Assembly (NCBI GenBank): GCA_023229525.1
Contig: JALNZC010000046.1
Span: 1-12,936 of the forward strand
From: Bacteroidales bacterium
GTDB lineage: Bacteria; Bacteroidota; Bacteroidia; Bacteroidales; FEN-979
Direction of reading: 5' to 3'
Length of the DNA stretch: 12,936 bases
Shown: one piece after another, positions 1 through 7,057 of the stretch
Layout: each line of letters begins with the position of its first letter
Numbering within the stretch: the stretch's first letter is position 1
Translations under genes and position numbers: made by a program
The notes under the pieces: model-generated
Seen by the model: the letters and a program-made list of their open reading frames with translations, nothing else
The model's database searches: none
Told to the model about the DNA's origin: nothing

Positions 1-52
1 GATGCGGAAACGGAAACGAAAAGGATCTTTATGGCATCATTTGAAAAAATAA
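1..52 (+). other. Probable 3' end of an upstream gene overlapping the dehydratase start
   Basis: The first 30 bases contain no spacer-like sequence. Two frames stay open from the window edge into the next gene: one ends with TGA at 42-44 (tail reading ...NEKDLYGII) and one with TAA at 50-52 (a very basic tail, ...RKRKRKGSLWHHLKK). Either would be a short overlap with the gene starting at 31, in keeping with the tight spacing of the rest of the operon. The evidence cannot decide which frame is used, and no product can be named. Confidence 0.3.
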
Positions 53-447
53 ATATCCCGCAAAAACCACCGATGGTAATGGTCGATCGCGTAGTGGAAA
101 TTTCGGATAAAAGAACGGTTACGGCCTTCCATATCAGTCGGGATAACGTTTTCGTTGAAAACGACTTTTTTCGGGAACCCGGACTGATCGAGAATATGGC
201 TCAATCGGCGGCAGCCGGCGTCGGAGCACGCCCCGGTATGGCTGATAAAGAAGCGCCGATGGGATTCATCGGAGGTATCAGGAATCTGAAAATCCATGCT
301 CTTCCCAAGGTCGGACAGGAAATCCTGACACATGTAACTGTCGTTCATGAAATTTTTGATGCCACTGTTGTTTCGGGTAATGTTTTCCTCGGTAATCAAC
401 TGATTGCTGAGTGTGAAATGAAAATTTTTCTAACCAAAAATAAATAA
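31..447 (+). CDS. Hotdog-fold 3-hydroxyacyl-ACP dehydratase-like protein (FabZ/ApeP-like)
   Basis: A 138-residue cytoplasmic protein of the FabA/FabZ-like hotdog superfamily, expected to dehydrate 3-hydroxyacyl-ACP during assembly of the cluster's unsaturated acyl chain. Visible family features are the N-terminal PQKPPMVMVDRV strand (residues 10-21), the central helix GLIENMAQSAAA (51-62) with the conserved Glu54, and the following Gly-Phe-Ile-Gly-Gly strand. Length is normal for FabZ-type proteins. The canonical GHFPG motif with its catalytic His is absent: the equivalent stretch reads VENDFFREPG. This His-less pattern appears to be normal for a Bacteroidota subgroup found with APE-type clusters (recalled, not checked), so the active site may differ or the protein may work with a partner. 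The next gene begins 11 bases after its stop. The fold assignment is secure; activity is inferred. Confidence 0.8.
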   Translation: MASFEKINIPQKPPMVMVDRVVEISDKRTVTAFHISRDNVFVENDFFREPGLIENMAQSAAAGVGARPGMADKEAPMGFIGGIRNLKIHALPKVGQEILTHVTVVHEIFDATVVSGNVFLGNQLIAECEMKIFLTKNK

Positions 448-458
448 CCATAGGCACA

Positions 459-866
459 ATGAGTGAGGAAAATGCAAATATTGAACAAGCAGAGAATGGA
501 CTGTTGTATAAATATAACCGCGAAATGTTTTATCATTTTGACAGAGAAAAAGGATACACCCGTGAAATAGATTATCAGATTTCTGAAAATCAAACCATTA
601 TAAAACAAAGTTGGGATGCTGCAGAACAACGTCTGGAAGGGGTCAGACAACGGATAATTGCGGGAAGACTTAGTCCCATTGCTTACTATATGGAAAAAGC
701 GCTCATGGAAGTTCCGATCCTGGCTGCCTATATGGAAATGAGTAAATGGCGGATCAGATGGCATTTGACCCCGAAAGGATTTAAAAATCTCAAACCGGAG
801 ATCCTGGAAAAATATGCTTCCGTCTTCGGAATACCGGTGGAGGAGATGAAACATCCCAATTTTTAA
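459..866 (+). CDS. Small conserved protein with a C-terminal XRE-like helix-turn-helix (module copy 1)
   Basis: A 135-residue soluble protein that I do not recognise as a named family. Its paralogue lies at 1953-2351. The two share a central segment (W-D, Arg-rich helix, then A/G-G-(R/K)-x-S-P-I-x-Y-Y-M-E-K) and a C-terminal segment with the spacing S-x-W-R-(I/V)-x-x-H-x-x-P-x-x-F-x-x-L followed by L-x-K-Y-A-x-x-F-x-I-x-V-E-E-(M/L). That last pattern resembles the recognition helix and closing helices of Cro/C1 (XRE)-type DNA-binding domains, ending in the usual 'I-x-x-E-E-L'. The N-terminal third is less conserved and rich in Tyr and charged residues. The gene sits 29 bases before a BtrH-like gene, as does its paralogue, so the two products probably work together. 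A local regulator and a partner of the BtrH-like enzyme are both possible; the sequence does not settle which. Confidence 0.75.
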   Translation: MSEENANIEQAENGLLYKYNREMFYHFDREKGYTREIDYQISENQTIIKQSWDAAEQRLEGVRQRIIAGRLSPIAYYMEKALMEVPILAAYMEMSKWRIRWHLTPKGFKNLKPEILEKYASVFGIPVEEMKHPNF

Positions 867-895
867 ACTTATTAACTAAAAATAAACAACATACG

Positions 896-1897
896 ATGGT
901 AAAACTGGAATTTGAGCATAGGCAGGCGGGACATTGTGAAAGCGGTGTTACTTCGAATCTGTTGAACTATTATAACTACAAGATAAGTGAACCAATGGCC
1001 TTCGGGATCGGAGCAGGGTTGTTTTTCAGTTATCTCCCGTTCATGAAGATGCAACATGCTCCAACCACTTCGTTTCGGGTTTGGCCCGGAATGATCTTTG
1101 AACGCGCAACAAAAATGCTGGGGGTGAAAACCATGGTTCATCATTTCAAGGATCCCAAAGAATCGATGACCAAACTTAATGAGGTTCTCGAACAGGGTTA
1201 TCCGGTCGGGTTACAGGTGGGGACATTTCATCTTCCTTTTTTTCCACCCGAATACCGTATGCATTATAACATGCACAATATGGTAGTATATGGTCACGAT
1301 AACGGGACTTATTTTATCAGCGACACGCTGATGGAAAAGCTGGTGGAAATATCCTACGATGACCTGATGCGTGTGAGATATGCCAAAGGGACATTTGCCC
1401 CCCAGGGCCGGATGTATTATCCCGTTTATGTCCCTAAGGAGATCGATATTAAGCCGGCCATTATCAGTGGAATCCGCAAGACAGCCTACAATATGTCAGG
1501 GGTCCCGTTTCCATTGGTCGGGGCTAAAGGTATCCGTTACCTTTCGAGACGAATGAGGAAATGGGAGAAAAACCTGGGTCCCGAAAAAGCCTCTTATTAC
1601 CTTGGTCAGGTGTTGCGGATGGAAGAGGAAGTAGGTACGGCAGGGGCCGGTTTTCGATTTATCTATGGCGCATTTCTGGATGAAGCATCCCTCGTTCTAA
1701 ACCAAGATTGGCTGAAGGAAATGTCCATTGAAATGGGTGAAAATGCCAATAAATGGCGTGAGTTTTCCTACTACGGATCCAGGAATTGTAAAAAACGGGG
1801 AAAACCTGATCAATCCTATGATTTCCTTGCAGATATGTTGCTTGAATGTGCCGACAGGGAGGAGAAGATCTTTAAGAAACTGGCCAAAATCAAATAA
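896..1897 (+). CDS. BtrH-like papain-fold acyltransferase (BtrH_N domain), copy 1
   Basis: A 333-residue protein of the BtrH N-terminal family. In butirosin biosynthesis BtrH transfers an acyl group from a carrier protein to an amine, and the family has a papain-like fold. The candidate nucleophile is Cys14 in the N-terminal R-Q-A-G-H-C-E-S-G motif. The candidate base is His127 in M-H-Y-N-M-H-N, and Asp143 in I-S-D-T follows as a possible third residue. The C-terminal region (from about residue 185) contains a helical segment like the domain that usually follows BtrH_N. No signal peptide or membrane segment is seen, so it is probably cytoplasmic. Next to an ACP, ketosynthases and an exporter, the natural role is moving the finished acyl chain from ACP to an acceptor. 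The acceptor is unknown, and a peptidase-like role is not excluded. Confidence 0.82.
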   Translation: MVKLEFEHRQAGHCESGVTSNLLNYYNYKISEPMAFGIGAGLFFSYLPFMKMQHAPTTSFRVWPGMIFERATKMLGVKTMVHHFKDPKESMTKLNEVLEQGYPVGLQVGTFHLPFFPPEYRMHYNMHNMVVYGHDNGTYFISDTLMEKLVEISYDDLMRVRYAKGTFAPQGRMYYPVYVPKEIDIKPAIISGIRKTAYNMSGVPFPLVGAKGIRYLSRRMRKWEKNLGPEKASYYLGQVLRMEEEVGTAGAGFRFIYGAFLDEASLVLNQDWLKEMSIEMGENANKWREFSYYGSRNCKKRGKPDQSYDFLADMLLECADREEKIFKKLAKIK

Positions 1898-1903
1898 TAT
1901 ATT

Positions 1904-1911
1904 TATTTTCG
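1904..1911 (+). promoter_or_regulatory. Possible Bacteroidota -7 element ahead of the second module
   Basis: The 55-base gap between the first BtrH-like gene and the next small gene is the widest spacer among the eleven genes before 9181. It holds TATTTTCG, one mismatch from the Bacteroidota -7 consensus TAnnTTTG, followed by GCGC. No convincing -33 TTTG lies at the right distance, so an internal promoter for the second module is only suggested. Confidence 0.22.
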
Positions 1912-1952
1912 CGCAAAATCAAAATGTCTTTATTTCATATCTAAATCATTTC

Positions 1953-2351
1953 ATGATGGACGAAAAATCAAACCCGGTGTATAAGGATCAGCGATTCGGT
2001 CAATCTCGCGAACTGCTTTTTTCGTATGATAAAGATGGGAATTTCGAAAAAACAGTGGGGTTTCATGGAGAACCCGACAGGGTAATTTTACAACAGGCCT
2101 GGGATCATTTTAATGAGCGTATCGCAGATGCCCGCGAGAAAGTTCTGGCCGGCAAAGTAAGCCCCATCGTTTATTATATGGAAAAAAATCTGGTTGACAC
2201 ATTGAATTTGTCGATGCTTGCCGGAATTTCTTTATGGCGTGTTAAAAGACACTATAAACCCAATGTATTCAAGCGCCTGAACGATAAGACACTTCAGAAA
2301 TATGCTGTTGCCTTCAACATCAGCGTTGAAGAGTTAAAAAAGGTCGATTAA
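1953..2351 (+). CDS. Small conserved protein with a C-terminal XRE-like helix-turn-helix (module copy 2)
   Basis: Paralogue of the 459-866 product, 132 residues. The reading frame stays open upstream to 1728 inside the preceding gene, but similarity to the paralogue begins only near 1953, so the start is placed at the ATG-ATG pair at 1953/1956. Conserved positions include A-W-D in the central helix, G-K-V-S-P-I-V-Y-Y-M-E-K, and the HTH-like block L-A-G-I-S-L-W-R-V-K-R-H-Y-K-P followed by L-Q-K-Y-A-V-A-F-N-I-S-V-E-E-L. This copy matches an XRE-type domain slightly better than the first (A-G-I-S at the turn). It is followed after 15 bases by the second BtrH-like gene, repeating the gene order of copy 1. 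Function is unknown: DNA binding is suggested by the fold pattern and partnership with BtrH by synteny. Confidence 0.75.
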   Translation: MMDEKSNPVYKDQRFGQSRELLFSYDKDGNFEKTVGFHGEPDRVILQQAWDHFNERIADAREKVLAGKVSPIVYYMEKNLVDTLNLSMLAGISLWRVKRHYKPNVFKRLNDKTLQKYAVAFNISVEELKKVD

Positions 2352-2366
2352 TTTAAACAACATCAA

Positions 2367-3386
2367 ATGGAATCTAAAAGCATTCTTATCGATTATACGC
2401 ACCGGCAAGCCGGTCATTGCGAAAGCGGGGCGACCTCCAATTTATTTAACTTTTATGGCCATAAACTTTCGGAACCCATGGCATTTGGTATCGGAAATGG
2501 TTTGTATTTCAGCTATATCCCCTTCCTGAAAGTGCAATTTGCCCCCATGATTTCCTTCCGGAACCTGCCTAACACAGTATTTCACCGTTCTGCAAAAAAC
2601 CTGGGGGTTGATGCAACGGTCATTAAAAAATTCAAAGATCCGAATGCAGCCATGCTTGCCCTTGACCGGAACCTGGAAAAGGGAATCCCGACCGGAATGC
2701 AGGTGGGTGTCTTTAACCTGACTTTCTTTCCACCCGAATACCGGATGCATTACAATATGCATAACCTCGTCTGTTTTGGTAAAGAGGGTAACCTTTATCA
2801 TATCAGCGATACTGTAATGGAGCACCGGCATGTACTTACCTATGAAGATCTGATGAGGGTCCGCTATGCCAAAGGTCCTTTCGCTCCCAATGGAAAAATG
2901 TACTGGATCAACACGATTCCAAAAGAACTTGATATTAAATCAGCCGTCATCACAGGTATTAAAAAAACCGTTTATGAGATGATCAAAGTACCTTTTCCAT
3001 TAATTGGCGTGAAGGGATTGCGTTGGATGGCCAGGGATCTGAAAAAATGGCCCCGGAAACACGGTGATGCAAAAGCTGCTTTTTACCTGGGACAGATCCT
3101 CCGGATGAATGAGGATTTCGGTACAGGAGGGGCGGGCTTCCGTTATATCTACGGAGCCTTTTTGAAAGAATCGGGCGAACTTTTCAACAATCCCGAATTG
3201 CTGGAAGCGTCAGATATGATGGGAAAAACTGCCAATAAGTGGAGGGAATTCACCTATATCGGTGCTCGGAATTGTAGAGGCAGGTCCAAACCTGAAGAAG
3301 ATTATGGAATGCTGGGTAATATGCTGAATGAAATTGCAACCATGGAAGAAAATGTGTATAAAAAACTGGATAAAATAAAACTTTAA
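2367..3386 (+). CDS. BtrH-like papain-fold acyltransferase (BtrH_N domain), copy 2
   Basis: A 339-residue protein, clearly homologous along its whole length to the 896-1897 product. By eye more than half of the aligned residues are identical in the N-terminal half. The candidate catalytic residues are kept: Cys18 in H-R-Q-A-G-H-C-E-S-G, His132 in M-H-Y-N-M-H-N, and Asp148 in I-S-D-T. Both copies therefore look active rather than one being a decayed duplicate. Substitutions cluster in places that could shape substrate choice, such as residues 58-72 and the 80-110 stretch. The stop codon is followed immediately by the ATG of the ABC ATPase with no intervening base, which implies translational coupling with the exporter. 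The inferred role is a second acyl transfer in the same pathway, with a different acceptor or acyl group. Confidence 0.82.
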   Translation: MESKSILIDYTHRQAGHCESGATSNLFNFYGHKLSEPMAFGIGNGLYFSYIPFLKVQFAPMISFRNLPNTVFHRSAKNLGVDATVIKKFKDPNAAMLALDRNLEKGIPTGMQVGVFNLTFFPPEYRMHYNMHNLVCFGKEGNLYHISDTVMEHRHVLTYEDLMRVRYAKGPFAPNGKMYWINTIPKELDIKSAVITGIKKTVYEMIKVPFPLIGVKGLRWMARDLKKWPRKHGDAKAAFYLGQILRMNEDFGTGGAGFRYIYGAFLKESGELFNNPELLEASDMMGKTANKWREFTYIGARNCRGRSKPEEDYGMLGNMLNEIATMEENVYKKLDKIKL

Positions 3387-4139
3387 ATGTCCGACCGGCC
3401 AATCATCGAAATCAGGGATTTAACGAAATTTTATAAAGGAAGCGATGAACCTGCCATCAAATCAATCTCATTGGATATCTACCCGAATGAAATTTTCGGT
3501 CTGCTGGGTCCAAACGGCGCCGGAAAAACCACCACCATCTCTATCCTGTGCGGTCTTTTCCCTCCTACCAAGGGAGAGGTGACCATCGACGGAATGGATA
3601 TCCGTAGCAGTATCGACCGGATCAAACATATCATCGGGGTGGTTCCTCAGGACCTGGCCCTCTATCCTACTCTTTCTGCTCTTGAAAACCTTACTTTTTT
3701 CGGAAATATGTATGGAATGAGAGGAATCCTGTTAAAGGACCGTATCCATGATTGTTTAAAAATTTTCGGATTGGAAAAGGTCGCCCATAAACAGATCAAT
3801 TCCTATTCGGGAGGAATGAAACGAAGGGTGAATCTGATTGCCGGACTCCTGCATAAGCCCAAACTTCTGTTCCTTGATGAACCTACCGTTGGAATTGATG
3901 TACAGTCACGGATTTTTATTCTGGATTATCTCAATGAAATCAATAAACTGGGGACGACCATTATTTACACTTCCCATTATATGGAAGAGGCTGAGAATCT
4001 TTGCACCCGGGTAGCCATCGTTGACCGTGGTAATATTATCGCACTTGGAAAACCGGCAGAGTTGTTAATAAAACATCCCGAGTTTACAAATCTTGAAAAT
4101 ATTTTCCTTCATCTCACCGGTAAGACCCTGCGCGATTAA
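3387..4139 (+). CDS. ABC transporter ATP-binding protein (ABC-2 type exporter)
   Basis: A 250-residue nucleotide-binding subunit with all standard motifs: Walker A G-P-N-G-A-G-K-T (residues 41-48), Q-loop Gln88 in V-P-Q-D, signature Y-S-G-G-M-K-R-R (140-147), Walker B L-L-F-L-D-E-P (160-166) and switch His197 (T-S-H-Y). It belongs to the CcmA/NatA-like group that powers ABC-2 exporters of lipids, polyketides and polysaccharides. Its partner is the permease starting 11 bases downstream. The start directly abuts the stop of the second BtrH-like gene. ATP hydrolysis at the inner membrane would drive export or flipping of the cluster product; the substrate itself cannot be read from the sequence. 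Confidence 0.95.
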   Translation: MSDRPIIEIRDLTKFYKGSDEPAIKSISLDIYPNEIFGLLGPNGAGKTTTISILCGLFPPTKGEVTIDGMDIRSSIDRIKHIIGVVPQDLALYPTLSALENLTFFGNMYGMRGILLKDRIHDCLKIFGLEKVAHKQINSYSGGMKRRVNLIAGLLHKPKLLFLDEPTVGIDVQSRIFILDYLNEINKLGTTIIYTSHYMEEAENLCTRVAIVDRGNIIALGKPAELLIKHPEFTNLENIFLHLTGKTLRD

Positions 4140-4150
4140 CGTACGATACT

Positions 4151-5452
4151 ATGTTTAAATTTTTTTCCGGATTTAGAAAGGAAGCGCTGATTCTCCTTCG
4201 CGATATTTCAGGATTGATCCTGGTCTTTTTAATGCCAATGGTTATGGTTATAATTCTGGCCCTCGTTCAGGAATTCGGATGGAATACCTTGACCAGTGAA
4301 CCTCAGGTCCAGGTGCTGTTTGTTGATCTTGATCATGATTCTTTGGGAGTGCAGATAGAGAATGGTTTTAACAGTTCCCGGATTTTTAAAGTGATCAAAT
4401 CGGTTGATAACGTTAACTTGACTCAGGAAAAAGCGCGTCAACTTGTGTTTGAAGGGAAATACCAGATTGCTGTTATCATCCCTGAAAACGTCACAAAGCG
4501 CATACGTAATAAAATCCAACTTTTGGTTGCCAAGACAATGTCAGCATTGACCATGCCATCTCTTGATCTTTTTAAGGATATTTTCAATAAGGATACTATT
4601 GAAGTAACCTTGTATTTTGACCCGGCTGTCCGAAACTCGTTTAAAAATGCTTTTATTAGTTCACTAAAAGAGAAAAATGCCAGGATCGAATCGAAAATGG
4701 TCTTTAATACTTTCAATAATGAACTCAAAAGGCAATTTCCTCAATTTCGCCCACCTGATGTTGAATACAGTGAGTCAGTGAATTTTAATGAGGTCTACCC
4801 GTCGGGAAAAGAACATGAGATCATCCCTACATCTACGCAGCATAATGTTCCGTCCTGGGCCATTTTTGCCATGTTCTTCATTGTCATACCACTTACCAGT
4901 TCCATCATTAAGGAACGTGAAGAAGGTAGTTTGATACGATTGCTTACGATGCCGGTATCCTATTTAAACCTTTTTCTGGCCAAAATAGGAGTATACCTTA
5001 TCGTGTGTTTTATTCAGTTTATCCTCATGGTGCTGGTCGGAATATATTTATTACCTCTGTTTGGGATTCCTGCATTTGATCCGGGGAACCAATACATACT
5101 TCTTTCGGTTATGGCAATTACTTCAAGCCTTGCCGCTCTTGGATATGGAATAATGGTTGGTACCATTGCGAAAACTCACCAGCAGGCTGCTGCTTTTGGT
5201 TCGGTGTCGGTTGTTATTCTTGCTGCGCTCGGTGGATTGTGGGTACCAACCTATCTGATGCCGCCAATTATGAAGCATGTGGCTACCTTTTCCCCGTTAA
5301 ATTGGGCTCATGCCGGTTTTCTCGATGTCTTTCTGCGCGGAAGTGATTTCATGGCTGTTTCTCATGAGTTGGTAAAACTGTTTATTTTCTTTCTGTGTAC
5401 CATTGCAATTGCAATCGTCTACCGGAAATTTAAACCTCCCATTGGGTCATGA
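4151..5452 (+). CDS. ABC-2 type transporter permease
   Basis: A 433-residue inner-membrane protein with the layout of full-length ABC-2 permeases. There is one N-terminal membrane segment (about 21-39), a large soluble domain of nearly 200 residues facing the periplasm, and five more segments near 235-253, 277-300, 316-338, 349-365 and 408-424. The charged stretch K-E-R-E-E-G-S-L-I-R-L just after the second segment is the typical coupling-helix region contacting the ATPase (residues 254-264). It should work as a dimer with two ATPase subunits. The gene lies between the ATPase and the thioesterase, and its TGA stop is one base before the next ATG. Export of the acyl or polyene product to the periplasm or outer membrane is inferred from context. 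Confidence 0.93.
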   Translation: MFKFFSGFRKEALILLRDISGLILVFLMPMVMVIILALVQEFGWNTLTSEPQVQVLFVDLDHDSLGVQIENGFNSSRIFKVIKSVDNVNLTQEKARQLVFEGKYQIAVIIPENVTKRIRNKIQLLVAKTMSALTMPSLDLFKDIFNKDTIEVTLYFDPAVRNSFKNAFISSLKEKNARIESKMVFNTFNNELKRQFPQFRPPDVEYSESVNFNEVYPSGKEHEIIPTSTQHNVPSWAIFAMFFIVIPLTSSIIKEREEGSLIRLLTMPVSYLNLFLAKIGVYLIVCFIQFILMVLVGIYLLPLFGIPAFDPGNQYILLSVMAITSSLAALGYGIMVGTIAKTHQQAAAFGSVSVVILAALGGLWVPTYLMPPIMKHVATFSPLNWAHAGFLDVFLRGSDFMAVSHELVKLFIFFLCTIAIAIVYRKFKPPIGS

Positions 5453-5453
5453 T

Positions 5454-5873
5454 ATGATTAAACTAAGTAATCGTAAGGAGATCCAGGTCAGATTCTCCGA
5501 GGTTGATTCCATGCATATTGTATGGCATGGGAATTACCTTAAATACTTTGAAGACGGAAGAGAATCTTTCGGATTAAAATATAATCTGGGGTATCTGGAT
5601 GTATACAAACACCAGGTGATGATACCCATTGTAAAAGTTAATTGTGATTTTAAACGCCCTCTGGTTTACGGCGATTCAGCTATCATAGAAACCAGCTATA
5701 TCCCGACAGATGCGGCAAAAATTGTGTTTGAATACACCATTTTCCGAAAACATGACATGGAGGTGATGGCAACGGGGAATTCAGTTCAGGTTTTTTTAAC
5801 ACCCACCGGAGAACTGCTGTTGACACCGCCTGAATTCTATATCGGATGGAAAAAGAAATTGGGAATTATTTAA
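5454..5873 (+). CDS. Acyl-CoA/acyl-ACP thioesterase, 4HBT/YbgC-like hotdog fold
   Basis: A 139-residue protein of the 4-hydroxybenzoyl-CoA thioesterase family. The frame is open from 5403 but that stretch lies within the permease gene, so the ATG at 5454, one base after the permease stop, is the sensible start. The N-terminal signature V-R-F-S-E-V-D-S-M-H-I-V-W-H-G-N-Y matches the family pattern. It includes Asp18 in the position of the catalytic Asp, followed by His25, Asn27 and Glu33 on the active-site helix. It would hydrolyse thioesters of CoA or ACP, acting as chain release or as editing of mis-extended intermediates. APE-type clusters commonly encode a thioesterase of this kind. Its ten-base distance to the downstream ketosynthase supports co-translation. 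Confidence 0.88.
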   Translation: MIKLSNRKEIQVRFSEVDSMHIVWHGNYLKYFEDGRESFGLKYNLGYLDVYKHQVMIPIVKVNCDFKRPLVYGDSAIIETSYIPTDAAKIVFEYTIFRKHDMEVMATGNSVQVFLTPTGELLLTPPEFYIGWKKKLGII

Positions 5874-5883
5874 TGGTCTACCG

Positions 5884-7056
5884 ATGAAACCTGTTTATAT
5901 CATTGCAGATAATATCATTACCTCCCTTGGATTCACAACTGCTGAAAATGTTGCGTCAATGAAAAACAATGTAACCGGTCTGAAACCGGTTGATATTGCC
6001 TCATTATACCCATCACCGGTGATCCTTTCCAGGATCGATAAGGAAGCTATGGAATCCAGGTTTTTAATGGTACTGCAGAAATATAAAAAGAGCTCCCCCT
6101 TAACATTTTATACCCGGCTTGAGAAATTGTTCCTGATCTCCATTGCCGATGTTCTTTCAAAGACGGAGATCATTCCGGCAGACTCCCGTACTCTTTTAGT
6201 CATCTCAACGACTAAAGGTAATGTGGATCTCCTGGAAGAACGATATAAAGCCGTTTTTAATCACCGAAGACTCTTTTTGTGGGAGTTGGGAAGGCTCGTC
6301 AGTGAATTTTTTGGTTTTCGGAACACCCCGATTATCGTTTCCAATGCCTGCATTTCAGGATTGGTCGCTATAACCACCGCAGCCCGGTTTATTCATTCGG
6401 GTTACTTTGACCATGCAGTGATAGCAGGTGGTGACATCGTTTCAGAATTCGTGATTTCCGGATTTCAATCCTTTCAGGCCCTCAGCCCCCTCCCATGTAA
6501 ACCCTTTGACCTGAACCGTAACGGTCTCTCGCTGGGTGAAGGTTGTGGCGCTATGGCGCTTACTTCTAAACCCACAGGGATCAACAGCGTACCGGTGAGG
6601 TTTGCCGGAGGCGCTATAACCAACGACGCGAATCATATCTCAGGCCCTTCCCGTACCGGCGAGGAACTGAGTTTGGCAATCAACCGTGCACTTACCCAAG
6701 CCTACCTCTCACCGGATGAAATAGGTTATATTTCTGCGCACGGAACGGCCACACCCTTTAATGATGAAATGGAATCAATGGCCATCGGTTTGAGTCATCT
6801 TTCCCCCGTCCCGGTAAACAGTTTCAAGGGATATTGGGGACACACCCTGGGTGCCGCGGGGGTCATCGAATCGGTAGCTGCAATTCATTCACTCAGGACT
6901 GGCGACCTTTTCAGTACTGCCGGCTATGAACAACCGGGTGTCTCTGTTCCGTTAAATGTTTTAAAACATCATGAAACCCGATCAATACAGAGCTGTCTGA
7001 AGACTGCTTCAGGCTTTGGAGGGTGTAATGCTGCTGTCGTTTATCAGAAACTCTAA
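5884..7056 (+). CDS. Beta-ketoacyl-ACP synthase (KAS I/II-like) with intact triad
   Basis: A 390-residue condensing enzyme of the thiolase fold. The active residues are Cys156 in S-N-A-C-I-S-G, His286 in S-A-H-G-T-A-T, and His320 in G-Y-W-G-H-T-L-G-A-A-G, with Lys315 (S-F-K) nearby, so it should be catalytically competent. It would condense malonyl-ACP with an ACP-bound acyl chain. It is somewhat divergent from housekeeping FabF: the nucleophile elbow reads A-C-I-S-G rather than A-C-S-S, and the N-terminal third is more variable, consistent with a specialised pathway. The stop lies one base before the start of a KS-like half protein (7058), suggesting coupled synthesis and possibly a heterodimer, as in KS/chain-length-factor pairs of aryl polyene and type II polyketide systems. 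Confidence 0.92.
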   Translation: MKPVYIIADNIITSLGFTTAENVASMKNNVTGLKPVDIASLYPSPVILSRIDKEAMESRFLMVLQKYKKSSPLTFYTRLEKLFLISIADVLSKTEIIPADSRTLLVISTTKGNVDLLEERYKAVFNHRRLFLWELGRLVSEFFGFRNTPIIVSNACISGLVAITTAARFIHSGYFDHAVIAGGDIVSEFVISGFQSFQALSPLPCKPFDLNRNGLSLGEGCGAMALTSKPTGINSVPVRFAGGAITNDANHISGPSRTGEELSLAINRALTQAYLSPDEIGYISAHGTATPFNDEMESMAIGLSHLSPVPVNSFKGYWGHTLGAAGVIESVAAIHSLRTGDLFSTAGYEQPGVSVPLNVLKHHETRSIQSCLKTASGFGGCNAAVVYQKL

Positions 7057-7057
7057 G

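Noticed and set aside
396..854. Long open frame on the - strand opposite the first small protein
   Set aside because: It is antisense to a gene supported by a paralogue, overlaps it fully, and shows no recognisable domain.
1728..1952. N-terminal extension of the second small protein into the preceding gene
   Set aside because: The extension overlaps the BtrH-like coding region and has no counterpart in the paralogue; the ATG pair at 1953/1956 fits better.
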